64,000 nt of DNA from Gerris lacustris (lineage: Eukaryota; Arthropoda; Insecta; Hemiptera; Gerridae): NCBI GenBank assembly GCA_951217055.1, contig OX578276.1, positions 59,953,307-60,017,306 on the forward strand, given 5' to 3'. Numbering within the stretch: position 1 is the stretch's first letter; every line of letters starts with the position of its first letter. Made by a program: the position numbers and the translations under genes. Under the pieces are notes generated by a model. The model saw nothing but the letters and a program-made list of their open reading frames with translations. It was not told the DNA's origin and made no database searches. This document shows, piece after piece, positions 13,863 to 25,087 of the stretch.

Positions 13863-13964
13863 CTTATGGAATCGCTTATTTATGCCTTGTCCACCGATGA
13901 ATTGGCTATATGGCAACTGGGCGCTGGGCCATTTCTTTTTTGTTGACATGCCAAACTTGCCCTT
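13863..13964 (-). pseudogene. Antisense copy of the 102-nt exon in left arm
   Basis: Reverse-strand copy of the exon at 14231-14332, with the same donor (gtaaga) and the same CCCGCAG acceptor, and an intact frame. On the minus strand the copy runs on downstream into an arm end and then a (TA)n tract, so no further minus-strand exons are evident. It is probably not expressed as protein, but its transcript would be complementary to the plus copy. Confidence 0.6.
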
Positions 13965-14230
13965 CTGCGGGAACATTGAAAAGAGATGGATAAAGTTTTG
14001 ATTTTCACAGGATCGTTTAATTAAATTATTTAAAAAACAGTGGTAAAGGTGGCCACCGATATGAGTGGGCCGTTTGGGGTGTCCACCGCCCCAAACATTT
14101 TGCGGGGACGTTGAAAAGAAAACGGCCCACTCATATCGGTGGCCACCTTTACCACTGTTTTTTAAATAATTTAATTAAACGATCCTGTGAAAATCAAAAC
14201 TTTATCCATCTCTTTTCAATGTTCCCGCAG

Positions 14231-14332
14231 AAGGGCAAGTTTGGCATGTCAACAAAAAAGAAATGGCCCAGCGCCCAGTTGCCATATAGCCAATTCATCG
14301 GTGGACAAGGCATAAATAAGCGATTCCATAAG
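14231..14332 (+). CDS. Consensus-flanked 102-nt exon inside right arm of an inverted repeat
   Basis: The acceptor is TTCAATGTTCCCGCAG after a pyrimidine-rich tract and the donor is CATAAG|gtaaga, both close to ideal. The 34 codons read KGKFGMSTKKKWPSAQLPY then SQFIGGQGINKRFHK. The exon runs phase 0 to phase 0, so it could splice directly to the exon at 18785, which also starts in phase 0. The same exon is present in reverse in the left arm. It may be the true upstream exon of this gene, or an exon captured from elsewhere. Protein not recognised. The reading frame is intact in both copies, which argues for recent duplication or constraint. Confidence 0.5.
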
Positions 14333-14489
14333 GTAAGAAAACTTTATCAATCAGCGACTCACTTCTTATGGTGGCCTGTGGACTATAACTTTTATATAAA
14401 TATTCTTTAAATTAAAATAAAATGGTAAAACTTAAAACATAATTGTATGAAGTATAATGAGGTTAAGATTATTAGTTACTTTTGGTTAT

Positions 14490-14890
14490 TACTTTCTCAT
14501 ATATGCAGTATATATAAAGAGAAAATATTATGACGGCGCGAATATTCGATTTAGATGGTTTTAAACGTTTTATGGTCCCTTGAGTCTAAAAGTGGTATGT
14601 CCTCTGTGCAAACGCGTGGAGCCTAAACTACTGGGCCGATTTCATTGAAATTTGGCTCACATGTTCAGAAAACAATACCCCAAGGTGAAATCGTTTAATG
14701 AATTTAAGCTCCAAATTAAGTTACCTCTTTGCTAGCTACCTCTTATAAAACTCTAAAGAAACGTTATAGCAAAATATTTCTTAAAAACAATTCCGACGAT
14801 TTTGATTTCAAAGTTTTAAAATGTAGTCCTTTTAAGTACGAATTTAACCATATGTTTCCCGGGAAAAATCTAGTCTTCTGAAAAATTGAT
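14490..14890 (+). repeat. Dispersed repeat, ACTTTCTCATATAAAGAG family copy 1
   Basis: Begins ACTTTCTCATATATGCAG and carries ACGCGTGGAGCCTAAACTAC and CACATGTTCAGAAAACAATA, ending in a GGGAAAAATCTAGT segment. The same order is found at 15101 and 27671. No intact coding region; the family is unidentified. Confidence 0.7.
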
Positions 14891-15100
14891 TTGTTGAAAA
14901 TATAAATAAAAATGAAAACAACCTCATTTAAATTAAGTATAAAATAAGTATAAAAATTTAAATAAGTAAGTTTTAAATAAGTATAAAAATAGTCTGTGGC
15001 AAAAAATTAGTGTGACATATAGCTTCTTCCCTATTGCATTTTATGATGTTTTCATTTTATAAGCCACTATTGTCTGGTTTATTTATTTTTCTCTCTTTTT

Positions 15101-15545
15101 ACTTTCTCATGTAAAGAGAAAGTATTGTGATGGCGAAAAAATTCAATTTTGAGATTTTGATAGATTTACACGTTTTGAGGTCCTCTGAATACAACAAAAG
15201 TTTTTTAAAAAATGCCTGTCTGTCGTCTTTCATCAGTGCAAGCAAGCAGACGCGCGGAGCCTAAACTACTGTGCTGATTTTGACGACATTTTGCATACAT
15301 GTTCAGAAAAATCATACCCCAAGGAGAAATCGAGAATTATATTTTAGCTCCAAATTTGGAGGCGCTTCCCCCCAAAAAACTATAAAAAACGTGATAGAAA
15401 ACTATTTCTCGAAAATGGTTCTGAGGATTTTAATTTTAAAAAAGTCTAAAATTTATTCCATTTAAATACGAATTTAGAGATATAAGCCGTTTTCCTGGGA
15501 AAAATCTAGTTTCCGAGATATTTAAGAAAATAAATCTAATTTTGA
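15101..15545 (+). repeat. Dispersed repeat, ACTTTCTCATATAAAGAG family copy 2
   Basis: Starts ACTTTCTCATGTAAAGAGAA and contains GACGCGCGGAGCCTAAACTA, CATACATGTTCAGAAAAATC and CCTGGGAAAAATCTAG, as in the other copies. It lies about 200 bp after copy 1 in the same orientation, so the pair may be a tandem insertion or a segmental duplication. Confidence 0.7.
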
Positions 15546-15879
15546 TGAAAATCAAAATCAAAAAGTTTCTGGGACTGCGATGGTATTATAAGAGTGTTAG
15601 CCCCGGACCGATTTTTTAATTCTGTCTCCATTGTTTAATTTTTTATATGAATAAAAGTTCGTATCCATTTAGTAAAATTTAATGAGCGCAAATGGTTGAA
15701 ATTATTATGGGCCGGCCATCTGTAGGCTACATCAAAATTTCTAAAAAATCAGATGAGTACTTTTAAAGATATTGGTGTTTTTGCCAATTTTGCCCATAAG
15801 GAAGAGAAACCAATGGGCGCAGAAGGTTTTATGAATTACCACCCACATTTCAATAAACGAACGAGTAATTTTTACTGGT

Positions 15880-16005
15880 CTTATATTACTTTGCTTTGTA
15901 AGTTTCATCGCACATTTCCGTTTCCCCAATTTCGAACCACTTCCCGTGATTCAATCTTCCTCAAATTTTGCACATAGATACAACTTAGGTGAACAATACA
16001 GGAAC

Positions 16006-16040
<35 letters not shown>

Positions 16041-16760
16041 GTCAAATTTACTTGCTTTTTAAGTTTCAACGCACACCTATTACCCCAATTTTGAACCACT
16101 TACCGTCATTCAATCTTCCCCAAATTTTGCACATAGAAACAACTATGGTGAAAAATACAGAAACAAAAAAAAACAAATAATAAAAAAAAAATGGCGACAA
16201 ATTTATTTGCTTTTTAAGTTTCATCGCACCCCTATTACCCCAATTTTGAACCACTTACCTTCATTCAATCTTCCCCAAATTTAGCACATAGATACAACTA
16301 AGGTGAACAATACAGAAACAAAACAAAACAAAAAAAAAAAAAAAAAAAAAAATTGTAAATAAGACCAGTTTTGAAAAATGGCATTTTTATATTAATTATT
16401 TATTACTGGTCTTATATTACTTTGCTTTGTAAGTTTCATCGCACATGTCCGTTTCCCCAATTTTGAACAACTTCCCGTGATTCAATCTTCCCCAAATTTT
16501 GCACATAGAAACAACTATGGTGAAAAATACAGAAACAAAAAAAAAAAAACAAAAAAAAAAAATGGCGTCAAATTTATTTGCTTTTTAAGTTTCATCGCAC
16601 ACCTATTACCCCAATTTTGAACCACTTCCCGTCATTCAATCTTTCCCAAATTTTGCACATAGAAACAACTATGGTGAAGAATACAGAAACCAAAAAAAAA
16701 AAGAAGAAAAAAAAAATTGAAAATAAGACCAGTTTTGAAAAATTGCATTTTTATATTAAT
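15880..16760. repeat. Minisatellite, five units of about 157-213 bp with poly-A segments
   Basis: The phrase TTTGCTTTTTAAGTTTCATC recurs at about 15891, 16052, 16208, 16421 and 16578. Each unit continues with TTACCCCAATTTTGAACCAC, a CAAATTTTGCACATAGA phrase and a long A run. Units 1 and 4 share an extra lead (ACTGGTCTTATATTAC), so a three-unit block was duplicated. The array appears to have expanded inside a copy of the CCGAGCTTACCGAAGG family. Confidence 0.85.
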
Positions 16761-16961
16761 TATTTCTTATAGTTGGGTTTGCAAACATTTTGTACAGACC
16801 GACAAAGAAGCTTACACGGACCAAAAATGTTCCCCGATGTCTGAAATGGATTTCGCTCTGTAGAAATTTTTGAAATTAAAGACATAAAAATGTCTTCCTT
16901 CAGAACTATCATAATGTCTTAGGGCTAATTAATATTGTACGTGCCAAAGAAATTTCCTAAA

Positions 16962-17008
16962 GGGTGGTTAGAGGTGGTTATAAGTGGTTAGAGGTGGTTA
17001 GAGGTGGC
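16962..17008 (+). repeat. Decamer tandem repeat GGTGGTTAGA
   Basis: Five near-identical 10-base units, with variants GGTGGTTATA and AGTGGTTAGA, inside the previous element. Confidence 0.9.
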
Positions 17009-17138
17009 TCGAAATGTCGGCCTGGCACGTGCTATATGAATTTACCTGTTTCCGTTACCTTTGATAAGCTCGGAAGCAATTAATCAATTAAATAAGATAT
17101 TATGGAATTTAAATACAGTATCAATATCTTTAAGAGAG

Positions 17139-17776
17139 TTATCTGACCGATTGGTTTTTTTGTTTAGTTTTGGACTTTTTTGTGTTAATAAAAAATGAAT
17201 GTAACAAAATTACAAAAAAAACAATGCGTATTTTACAGATGTACTTGTTGTATTGTTCAATATGTCCTCCCAGTTCATTTACGACACCCAGCACTCTCAT
17301 TCTCAGTGGGATATGGCCCCAGCAATAGTTGATTGACGCATATCGTCCCATTGTTTGCAAGGAGTAATGGGACGGAGCAACATCTTGCATAAACGTGTAA
17401 TTTGGCATTTCATCTTTTTCAATTTTGATCAATTTCAGGCAGCATTGTAGTTAACACATTTTCAATGTTTGTTATAACACTGAGTGATTCCTCTCAGTTA
17501 CCTACAAAGAACCCCCCCCCCCCTCCTGTGTATGATCATTTATTCTATCAAAACTATAATACCACACAACGATTACTACCCGGACAACGACTTTTTTAAA
17601 GACCCTAATTCAAACCTTCATTGCATGGCTTTCACCTAATGGTTTTTTATTTTATAGATATGAAATTTAAAGAGGAAGAATGTAGTTTTCAGCCCCCGCA
17701 AACCCCATATCTCTATCTATTACAGAAGCTGAGCTATAAGTGTTCAAAAAAGTGCGGTTTTTTTTGCCCACCCTGT
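17139..17776 (-). mobile_element. Degraded mariner-like transposon with transposase remnant
   Basis: On the minus strand the peptide FMQDVAPSHYS (about 17360-17400) matches the FxQDGAPxHxS catalytic-Asp motif of mariner/IS630-type transposases. Further on, ELGGHIEQY resembles the conserved NGGHxEH end of the protein. The sequence between is shortened, so the catalytic core is broken. The right end is GCCCACCCTG followed by TA, a terminus like the CAGGGTG-type MITE ends here. The left end was not found. A C13-14 tract lies at about 17510-17523. Confidence 0.65.
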
Positions 17777-18145
17777 ATATAAATACACTCATAGTCCAAG
17801 GTATTTCGGATGTTAAATTTGTTTAAGTTGACATAATATTTATTACTACTTTTGTTTTCCAACCAAAGAACTTGTTTAATATTATGTGAAGTCCGAAATT
17901 TTTCTTCCCCGTTAGCATTGTTGAGCATCGTGGTTTTGAATTGAAGCAACAAAAAATTAATCAATTTAGCGATTTTCAAGTAACATTTAAAGTTATTTTT
18001 CTTAAACTGATTATATTACTAATATTGTATGACTTATTGAGTATTATATATGACTTTTTCAATTAGGTATTATAAAAATTATCTACCAAAATTATTATCT
18101 TCTTCAATTATTACTATATCAATACTAGCTTGGTTCCTAATTTTG

Positions 18146-18600
18146 CTTTCGAGCTTACCGAAGGTAACGGAAGCATTGTGTTAACTTTTGAGAACGAAAA
18201 ACTTTTATGCCTCCGATTTTAAAAATTCCTAGACAGAAATCCGTTTCAGACATCAAGGATCATTTTTGGTTTCGTGTCTGTCTGTCTGTATGTCCGCGAA
18301 TCGTAAAACGTTCGACGATAACTTGTTTAAATGTCGACCGATTTTGATGAAATTTGTTAGACATGTTCATTTTACCAATGCCCAGGACGAGTTCGTTGGG
18401 CAACATTATCCGCCCAAGCGTTAGCGCGCAACACTCGCGTAAACGTGAAATTCAAATTTAAAATTGGAATTTTTGGTCGGGGAAAAAATCATACTTCATC
18501 TATTCAATGAGACAAACATTTTTTTCAAAAGCAATTTTTTAGTAAAACATACAGCGACACCGCTATGAAGTGTTAAAGATCCCAAAATACTATTAATAGT
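18146..18600 (+). mobile_element. Chimeric repeat: CCGAGCTTACCGAAGG-family start, GCGAGCG-family body
   Basis: Starts GCTTTCGAGCTTACCGAAGG. From about 18380 it becomes the reverse complement of 50560-50770 (shared CGAGTTCGTTGGGCAACA, TTAGCGCGCAACACTCGCG and ACAGCGACACCGCTATGA). It ends about 185 bp before the exon at 18785. Confidence 0.6.
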
Positions 18601-18784
18601 TTTTACTCAATATAGCAATAAAGTAATATAACACTAAAGTAATATAACACTAAAGTAATATAACGCTAAAGTACATGATATGATGCAAGGAAGCTATGTG
18701 CCACACTAATTGGCAGTCTATTTTTATTTTAATTATAGAATATTTATATTATGACTAATTGTATTGTGTTGTTTGTTTGTTCAG

Positions 18785-18991
18785 GAGGAGATAGGGGAAG
18801 TATTCGACCGGCTAAAGCTAGAGACAGATTTAGCGTCGGACGATGTAAGGTGCAACGCTAAGGTTACCACGACTAAGCCTTGTTGGCCTAAAGGACCCTG
18901 GCCCGGTGACAAGAAGTCCAGGTCCTACAGCCCTGAAGCAGAGGACTCCGGACTAGAGAGATCCTCAGAGCTCCTAGACACCTGCAATCAG
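18785..18991 (+). CDS. Exon 1 of the window's gene (internal exon)
   Basis: Encodes 69 residues beginning EEIGEVFDRLKLETDL and ending LLDTCNQ. The acceptor is a pyrimidine run ending in CAG at 18782-18784 and the donor is CAG|gttatt at 18992. It starts and ends in phase 0. The protein is charged and polar: an acidic amphipathic start, then a Trp/Pro patch (KPCWPKGPWPGDKK), then a Ser/Glu-rich segment (SYSPEAEDSGLERSSE). There is no start codon context and an in-frame stop lies just upstream inside the intron, so it must be joined to an earlier exon. Function unknown. Confidence 0.8.
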
Positions 18992-20147
18992 GTTATTATT
19001 CTATTCATGTGTATACAAAATACCTAAGATTGTTTGATATTCTATGAACTTCATGAGCAATATTTTGAAAGAAAAAGAAGTGATGCATTTAATAATTGCA
19101 AGTAACGAGTGGTAGTTAAAAAACTTCTAATTGCTAGTTAAAATACCTTTCCCTTTCCTCTAAATTTTACAATTCTTAAAATCAATAAATAATGTTGGTA
19201 TATTTTAATTAAATTATACTCCATAGAATTATTTATTTAAATATTAAATTATTGTTTAAATTTATTGAAGTATAAAATTATGGAAATTAAGAAAATATTA
19301 TTCCGCTTGGCACAAAAAAAGGTCGAGACGAATAAAGTTTCTACTATTTATTCAAGTCTAATGGGAAAAAGAATCTATAATGGAACTTTTCGAAGGCATT
19401 CTCATCGGTTTCTAGATGAACGAGTCAACCAACCACTCCACTTCCATTCAGTTAGACCACAAATTATTCATGCAATACAAAATAATAAATCAACTCACAT
19501 AAATAAATGTCTAACCTGTTAATCAAAGTATTTATTACCGTGAATAAGATTAGCATTATTTGAATTAAGTAATGGTTAAACATGGTACATATGTTTAAAA
19601 TTTATATTTGGTTGACCAGTTCTTTATTATATTCCCCTTTCTAATAGCACTCTTAGTGAATATTAATATCACAGTCAAATAAATTAGTATCGATGATGGA
19701 CTAAGCTCTCAATTATTAATATGATAACCCTAAAAATATGGATTACATAAGTTAGAAGTTAGTGTTTGTTGTAAAAGTTTAAAACTGTTGGTGTATAAAA
19801 AAAAACGTTTCCCAGATAATTCAACATGTTTTTATTAGTTTTTTCCTCCTGATTAATTTAAGCAATTTCTCTTAAATTTATTTTATTCGAATTCCTCAAA
19901 TCCTCAAAGTTATACAGCATTTTTATTATTTAGACAGGGTTCTCCATCCTTAATGAGTTTATGCTAAACCCTTCCGACTTGTGTGTAGTGCTGATTTAAA
20001 CTACAAACCCTTAAAATTATTTAAAACTTCTATCGTGCTTGCACACATGATTTTATAATATAATCTTTTTAAAATCTCATTGATGATTGTACTCATTGAG
20101 AACGCACACATATATATTTATATAATGAATTTATTTAATGTTTGCAG

Positions 20148-20325
20148 GCGGAGCGAGGTACGCAGACGTCTCCCGCGGTGTCTAGGAGCTCAAGTTTTAC
20201 TTGGTTATCGGACAGTTCCTCTGTGACGGCTAGAGATTCTGATGAAGATACATCCACCAGTTCAGGAGACCCGGAGTCTGGTACGGGTACTGCCTCGCCC
20301 CCTAACACCAGACCATCTTACCAAG
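20148..20325 (+). CDS. Exon 2, Ser/Thr/Asp-rich disordered segment
   Basis: Encodes 59 codons plus one base. The acceptor is TTTGCAG at 20147 and the donor is CAAG|gtaaca at 20326. The peptide starts AERGTQTSPAVSRSSSF and continues through WLSDSSSVTARDSDEDTS to a Thr/Ser/Gly/Pro-rich end. The Ser/Thr followed by Asp/Glu pattern gives several potential acidophilic-kinase sites; this is inference from composition. It begins in phase 0, matching exon 1, and leaves one G that pairs with GT at the start of exon 3 to give Gly. Confidence 0.82.
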
Positions 20326-20828
20326 GTAACAGTATAGAACAATATTGCTTTGAACCTATTAGAGAAAAAAATGCATTAAGGATTCGATGGAACAATGCAA
20401 GAAGGATTTATTGATTTGATTTAGATGCCAATTGTTTGTTGACCTAATGTCAATGGTGTTGCACGAAAAGATAAATGTAATTTAGTCAATTTTACAGGAG
20501 AACAGAGTATTGGTGAACTTTTGATTAAGATAATTATAATATATATTTGTTCACTTCCTGCCTCTTGTTAAAAAGTGAGTTACCAAATCTTTTTACCAAA
20601 ATAAGTTTGATTAGAAATTAGTACTTATGCCACATTTAGAAGAATAAATGTTGTCAAACTAAATTTTACATAGATTTAAATCGTCACACTAAAGAGGAAG
20701 GGAGACCATTTAAGAATGCCTATAGCTGGAAAGAGCTTTGAACTGGACTGCAGGTCTCATGGCCGTTCCTAGGGCTTCAATTATTACAAACCCATTTCAC
20801 CCTCTTCCGTTAATTTAAAGCTTATCTA

Positions 20829-21586
20829 CAGGGTGTCCCAGCTATTATGGAACAGCGAAATATCTCCGGAACCATGATAGATAGAAAGATGTGGTTTTCA
20901 GGGTTCGATAATGGCTATAAATGCGCTTCCAGAAAAAAATGCTGATCATTTTCTGTGGTCAGAAAAAGTGTGTGCAGTTAACATAACAAAAAAAAAATAA
21001 ATAGGAAGCCATATTTTTTAGATTAGATTCGGATTCTATGGCTAAAAATAAGAATTTTTCACTCTTGGAACTTTTTCGCTCAACTAATGGGTTTAGGAAA
21101 AAATTATTATTTTTTGCCGTAAAATCCAAATCCATTCTTAAAAACATGTAGTATTGTTAATTTTTTTTCACGTTTTGACCCTGCTGAACACTTTTTTTTG
21201 TAAAAAAAAAAATTAATAAGGTATGTATTTTAGACTGGATTTGGATTCTATGACTAAAAATAACTAAATCCAATAGTTTAGCTGTAAAATGGAGTTAAAG
21301 TTTCAATTTTAGCAGGTTTTTAGCGAACATTTATTTTAGTGAAACATTTCCAAGAGTAAAAAATTCTTATTTTTAGACATAGAATCCAAATCTAGTCTAA
21401 AAAAATATGGTTTCCTATTTACTTTTTTTTAATTTTGTAAACTGCACACACTTTTGCTGAACACGGGAAATGTTCAGCATTTTTTCTGGTGCAGTTATAG
21501 CCATTATCGAACCCTGCACACCGCATCTTTCTATCTATCATGGTGCCAGAGATATTTTGCTGTTCCATTTTAGCTGGGACACCCTG
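20829..21586. mobile_element. 758-bp palindromic MITE, CAGGGTGTCCCAGCT ends, TA duplication
   Basis: CAGGGTGTCCCAGCTATTAT at the left matches the right end AGCTGGGACACCCTG in reverse, and both are bordered by TA. The mirroring extends far inward (ATGATAGATAGAAAGATG against CATCTTTCTATCTATCAT; TTGGATTCTATGGCTAAAAA against its complement). No transposase. Lies in intron 2. Typical of Tc1/mariner-mobilised MITEs. Confidence 0.88.
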
Positions 21587-22059
21587 TATAGACTCTGCAA
21601 TACTTTTTTTATCTCTTATATCCGTGAATCACTGTCATGCTTCCGTTTGTCGTAGTATGTAGGAACATGTCTTCTTCTTTATCACTATTATGGTGTTCTT
21701 CTCACGTATGGAACTTAAATTTGTCATCCACATCGCATATTATGTTTTTTTAATCGTGTCCATTATCTGCGTCCAGCCTGTCCTACTTAGACGGTAATGC
21801 AAGAATCTAAAAAAAAAAAAAAAATGTCAGACTTATTTCAGCCTGACTTATTTTTTTATTATCTAATACATTTTTTTCTTATCTTTTTATTATTTTATTT
21901 TATCTTTCCATGTTACCTTACGCATCGAAGGGAACTTAGCACTCGACCTAAGTGTTAGGCTGCATTCTCTATGTAATACACAGAGGGTCTAGGCATAGGG
22001 CCAAGGTAGGTGTTATTAGACTTGTTGTCACGATATCCGTTGTTCACATGTATAATATA

Positions 22060-22770
22060 CGGGTGTTTAAAAAAGACGCGATAATATTTAAGGAGGTTAT
22101 TTCTCAGTTCGTTTTATGAAAAAAAAATCCTATAAACATAGGTCCGGAAATGCATTGTTTCCAAGATACTGTGCGTATGCCTCTGACTTTTTTCGAAATT
22201 CAATTTTTTTTTTTTAAATAAAACAACTAAAAATAAATTTTTGCCTGTTGAATTTTTGTCGCATCTTATTTTGTTTTTGAGATAAAAAATAAAAACTATT
22301 TTATGTGGTGAAAATGCCTGTCCATTTATCACATAAAAGGAATATGTGCGAACAATCCGACTAAAAATAACTGTTTTGTTCTTTCGTGGATGTAATTTGA
22401 ATGCGTCTCGTGATTAATCATTGTAAAATGGGGAGGATTTAAGAAATCGATTCATAGCTGGGTGTAACTTAATTAGAAATGACCCTGGTGTATTTGATAC
22501 TGTTCGCCAGTCAATGAGGAGAAGATTGGATTCTTGCATCCTAGCTGGAGGTGGTCACTTCGAATAGTTTTTGTAATTTTTGGTTTTTAAATGTTGATAC
22601 TTATTGTAAAATATTTATTTTGCCCAAAATACTGTGTTTAACACAGTATTTAAAATAAAGTCAGTGGCAAATACATTGTATCTTGGAAGCAATGCATTTC
22701 GGGACCCATGTTAATAGGAACGTTTTTTTCATAAAATGAATTGAGAAATCATCCCCTTTAATATTACCGC
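22060..22770 (+). mobile_element. Internally deleted mariner-like element with transposase C-terminal remnant
   Basis: The left end is CGGGTGTTTAAAAAAGACGC after TA. The right end reads TTTAATATTACCGCATGTA, degraded into a microsatellite. The inner halves mirror (GTCCGGAAATGCATTG against CAATGCATTTCGGGAC). At about 22447-22567 the plus strand reads FDTVRQSMRRRLDSC followed by GGGHFE and a stop, the conserved C-terminus of mariner-type transposases. The catalytic part is gone. Lies in intron 2. Confidence 0.75.
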
Positions 22771-22795
22771 ATGTACATACATACACACATGCATA

Positions 22796-22798
<3 letters not shown>

Positions 22799-22858
<60 letters not shown>
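22799..22858. repeat. (TA)n microsatellite
   Basis: About 60 bases of TA at the right edge of the mariner-like element. Confidence 0.97.
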
Positions 22859-22862
<4 letters not shown>

Positions 22863-23403
22863 CATAGAACTCAATATCTATAAATACTTAAATGTAGGCG
22901 TGCTTACCTATTATTACTTATTCTTATTGTTAGTTTTTATTATAATAGGTAGATAAAAATTATAAGCTTTATTTCTGTCTTTAGTAATATTAGATATAGC
23001 AATAAACCTTTAGTTCTGAGGGATTAGATTATCCGCTCCTAGACGCATAATGTCATACTTGTTATAATTATGATAATTTAGCTTGTTTAAATTCAATTCC
23101 ATTGTTACTTCTAACTAATCAAGTGGTAAACCTTGAGAATGGTTTATTTCCTTAGAGGAAGAGTATAAAATGTCGAGTATTTAGATCTTCTACGATTTAA
23201 TCTCTAGACGGAGAAAATCGTATAATTTTATTAATATAATTATAATTTTTAAGTTGACAACTGTTATCTAGAACATAATATTTCTAATAATCTGGTTGTA
23301 ATTATTCTTTAAGATAATTAATGTACCTAAAATTTACCTGGATTTATTTAAATTTGCGTTTATAATGTGAGAAATGTTCTAATTAATGTTATCATATGTG
23401 CAG

Positions 23404-23687
23404 GTGGTCAGAAGTGTCGTAGAAAAGAGACATGGGAGAGGTTACGGCGCCGCGAGTCTATGCGGCAAGATGGTACGACAGATTGTGGGCGAGGAGTGGA
23501 TATCTGGATCCCTCGGTGCAGAACTGATTCTAAACCTCCTCCTTTAGCTAACTCGGTGCCTGGTTTAGCCTCGTCAGCACCAGGTCTATCTACTTCAGCA
23601 CCAGGCTTGTCCTGTTCAGCTCCTCTTTTAAGTCCATCGCATACACCGCCTCCTTCACCTTCACCTTCACTTAATTCTCACATTCAG
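23404..23687 (+). CDS. Exon 3, basic segment then Pro/Ser heptad repeats
   Basis: 284 nt between CAG at 23401-23403 and CAG|gtaaca at 23688. The first part is strongly basic (CRRKETWERLRRRESMRQDG). It is followed by about four 7-residue repeats of the form APGLSxS (VPGLASS, APGLSTS, APGLSCS, APLLSPS) and then a Pro/Ser run (HTPPPSPSPSLNSHIQ). The first two bases complete the Gly codon split with exon 2 and the exon ends in phase 0. The repeats suggest an intrinsically disordered linker. G+C is far above the flanking introns, which supports coding. Confidence 0.85.
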
Positions 23688-24958
23688 GTAACATTTGTAA
23701 TAATCATAATTTTCCGTCCGCCTAAACAATGATAATAAACCTTCGGGTTGAAGTGTTTTTTTTAACTTACATAGTGATATCTTTATTTATTCATAATAAA
23801 AAGATAGGAATTTCTCCGACGAAGCGTAAACTTTTCCTTTTAAGGAAAAAGTTATTGAAAGTTATATATATATGTTTGTAATTTTCAGTCTTGCTTTTAT
23901 CGATAGAGCTTAATGATAATCCACATTTTAACTGGTAAAGATATTTCAACGCTGGCAAATAAACGTGATAGTCAATTTTATAGCTACTAACTAGCCTTCA
24001 ACCGCCGCCCCGCGAAGGCTAGGTATTAGTTGCTCACATGTCTCCTATCTTTATTTAGGCCCAACAATTAAATGAAATGACTTAAATAGTTTTGTTTCCA
24101 AGTAGAATAAGATTATAATACTTTCCGATTCGTAGTTTGAAGTCTACTTATATTTATATCATAAAATTGTCAATCGAAACTAAGTAATATTGTAATAAAT
24201 AACAATGCTCGATATGACCACAGTATGCTCAAAAAGAGAAAATAAACGCAGTCAAAACCAATCAGACTTGGAAGTCATAAAACAATTTCCAACCATTGGT
24301 GCATTAATTTAATTACTATTCTCTTCTCAACTCGGTAGCTGCACCAGTAAATATTTAATATCTCTGGTTCTAGGACAAATTAATGAAATAATAAATACTC
24401 GATTTATAGAGAATTAGTGTTAGGATTTAGGGGTCAAATCAGAAATTAAATTGGCCAACAATTGCGGTCAAATTAAATTGGTAACGTTGCGTTCGCCATC
24501 ATTAATTTTTTAAGGGGGATAAAAAGAATTAACATTTCGTATTTTCCAGTCGGTTTTGGCCAATATCCGACTAAGCGCAAAAAACCGCGAGTCTCTAGGT
24601 GGTCTAGAAGTACCCATAGGTTTGGGAGATATTGGCATTTTAGTATTTTTACTTCCATGAAAATAGGTGTAAATACTGACTCTCTTACTCGCAAGAGATT
24701 ACTTACATAATTATGTAAAATTAAGTACTTTACATGTGTAAAACTGTAAATAGTATACCAGACTTTTGTGCTTTAATTTTGTTTGATTATAATATTTTAA
24801 ACGGTCATTGAAGATACATATATATTTAGTCATTTTACGGTAAAAAAAACCAATTGGTTCTAGAATATAAATGTCCCGAAAAACAAAATTATTTAACTAA
24901 GAATTGGTGAGTATCGACTGTGAAATAATTAAATATTTTTTTTTTTAGGATTGCGAGT

Positions 24959-25087
24959 ATCAGTTAGAAGTAAAAAAAAACATGAACAAGGTAATGTTCA
25001 TAACATTACCTTGAAGAAGGAAATATATTTTCCGAAACGTTGGTAAACTTAAACAATGTTTTTTTGTTTTTTTTTACTTTTGACTGA
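24959..25087 (+). repeat. Small inverted-end element with hammerhead-like core
   Basis: CAGTTAGAAGTAAAAAAAAACA at the left is matched imperfectly by TGTTTTTTTTTACTTTTGACTG at the right. The centre has a hairpin (AAGGTAATG/CATTACCTT), then TTGAAGA, a GGAAAA/TTTTCC stem and GAAACGTTGG. TACC before and GGTA after the core can close an outer stem. Confidence 0.55.

Larger units (their letters stand above)
13811..14385. repeat. Large near-perfect inverted repeat, about 264-bp arms, 46-nt loop
   Basis: Left arm 13811-14074 and right arm 14121-14385 are reverse complements, differing by at least one small indel (GAGTGAG versus CTCACTTC near the outer end). The loop is 14075-14120. The outer ends are TAGTCCACAGGCCACC and its complement. 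A transcript through it would fold into a long double-stranded RNA of about 260 bp. The left side abuts a (TA)n tract. The arms contain an exon with its splice sites, so they are gene-derived rather than a classical MITE. Long hairpin RNA loci of this shape feed siRNA pathways in insects; activity here is inference. Confidence 0.9.
15720..17075. mobile_element. Palindromic-family copy swollen by a tandem array
   Basis: The left part (CTACATCAAAATTTCTAAAAA, then GATGAGTACTTTTAAAGATA) and the right part (GTTCCCCGATGTCTGAAATG, ending TTACCTTTGATAAGCTCGGA) match the same parts of 6648-7418. The minisatellite and a decamer array interrupt it. Confidence 0.5.

Noticed and set aside
19265..19522. 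85-codon plus-strand frame in intron 1
   Set aside because: AT-rich composition, no splice sites, no family motif. The flanking exons join in phase without it.
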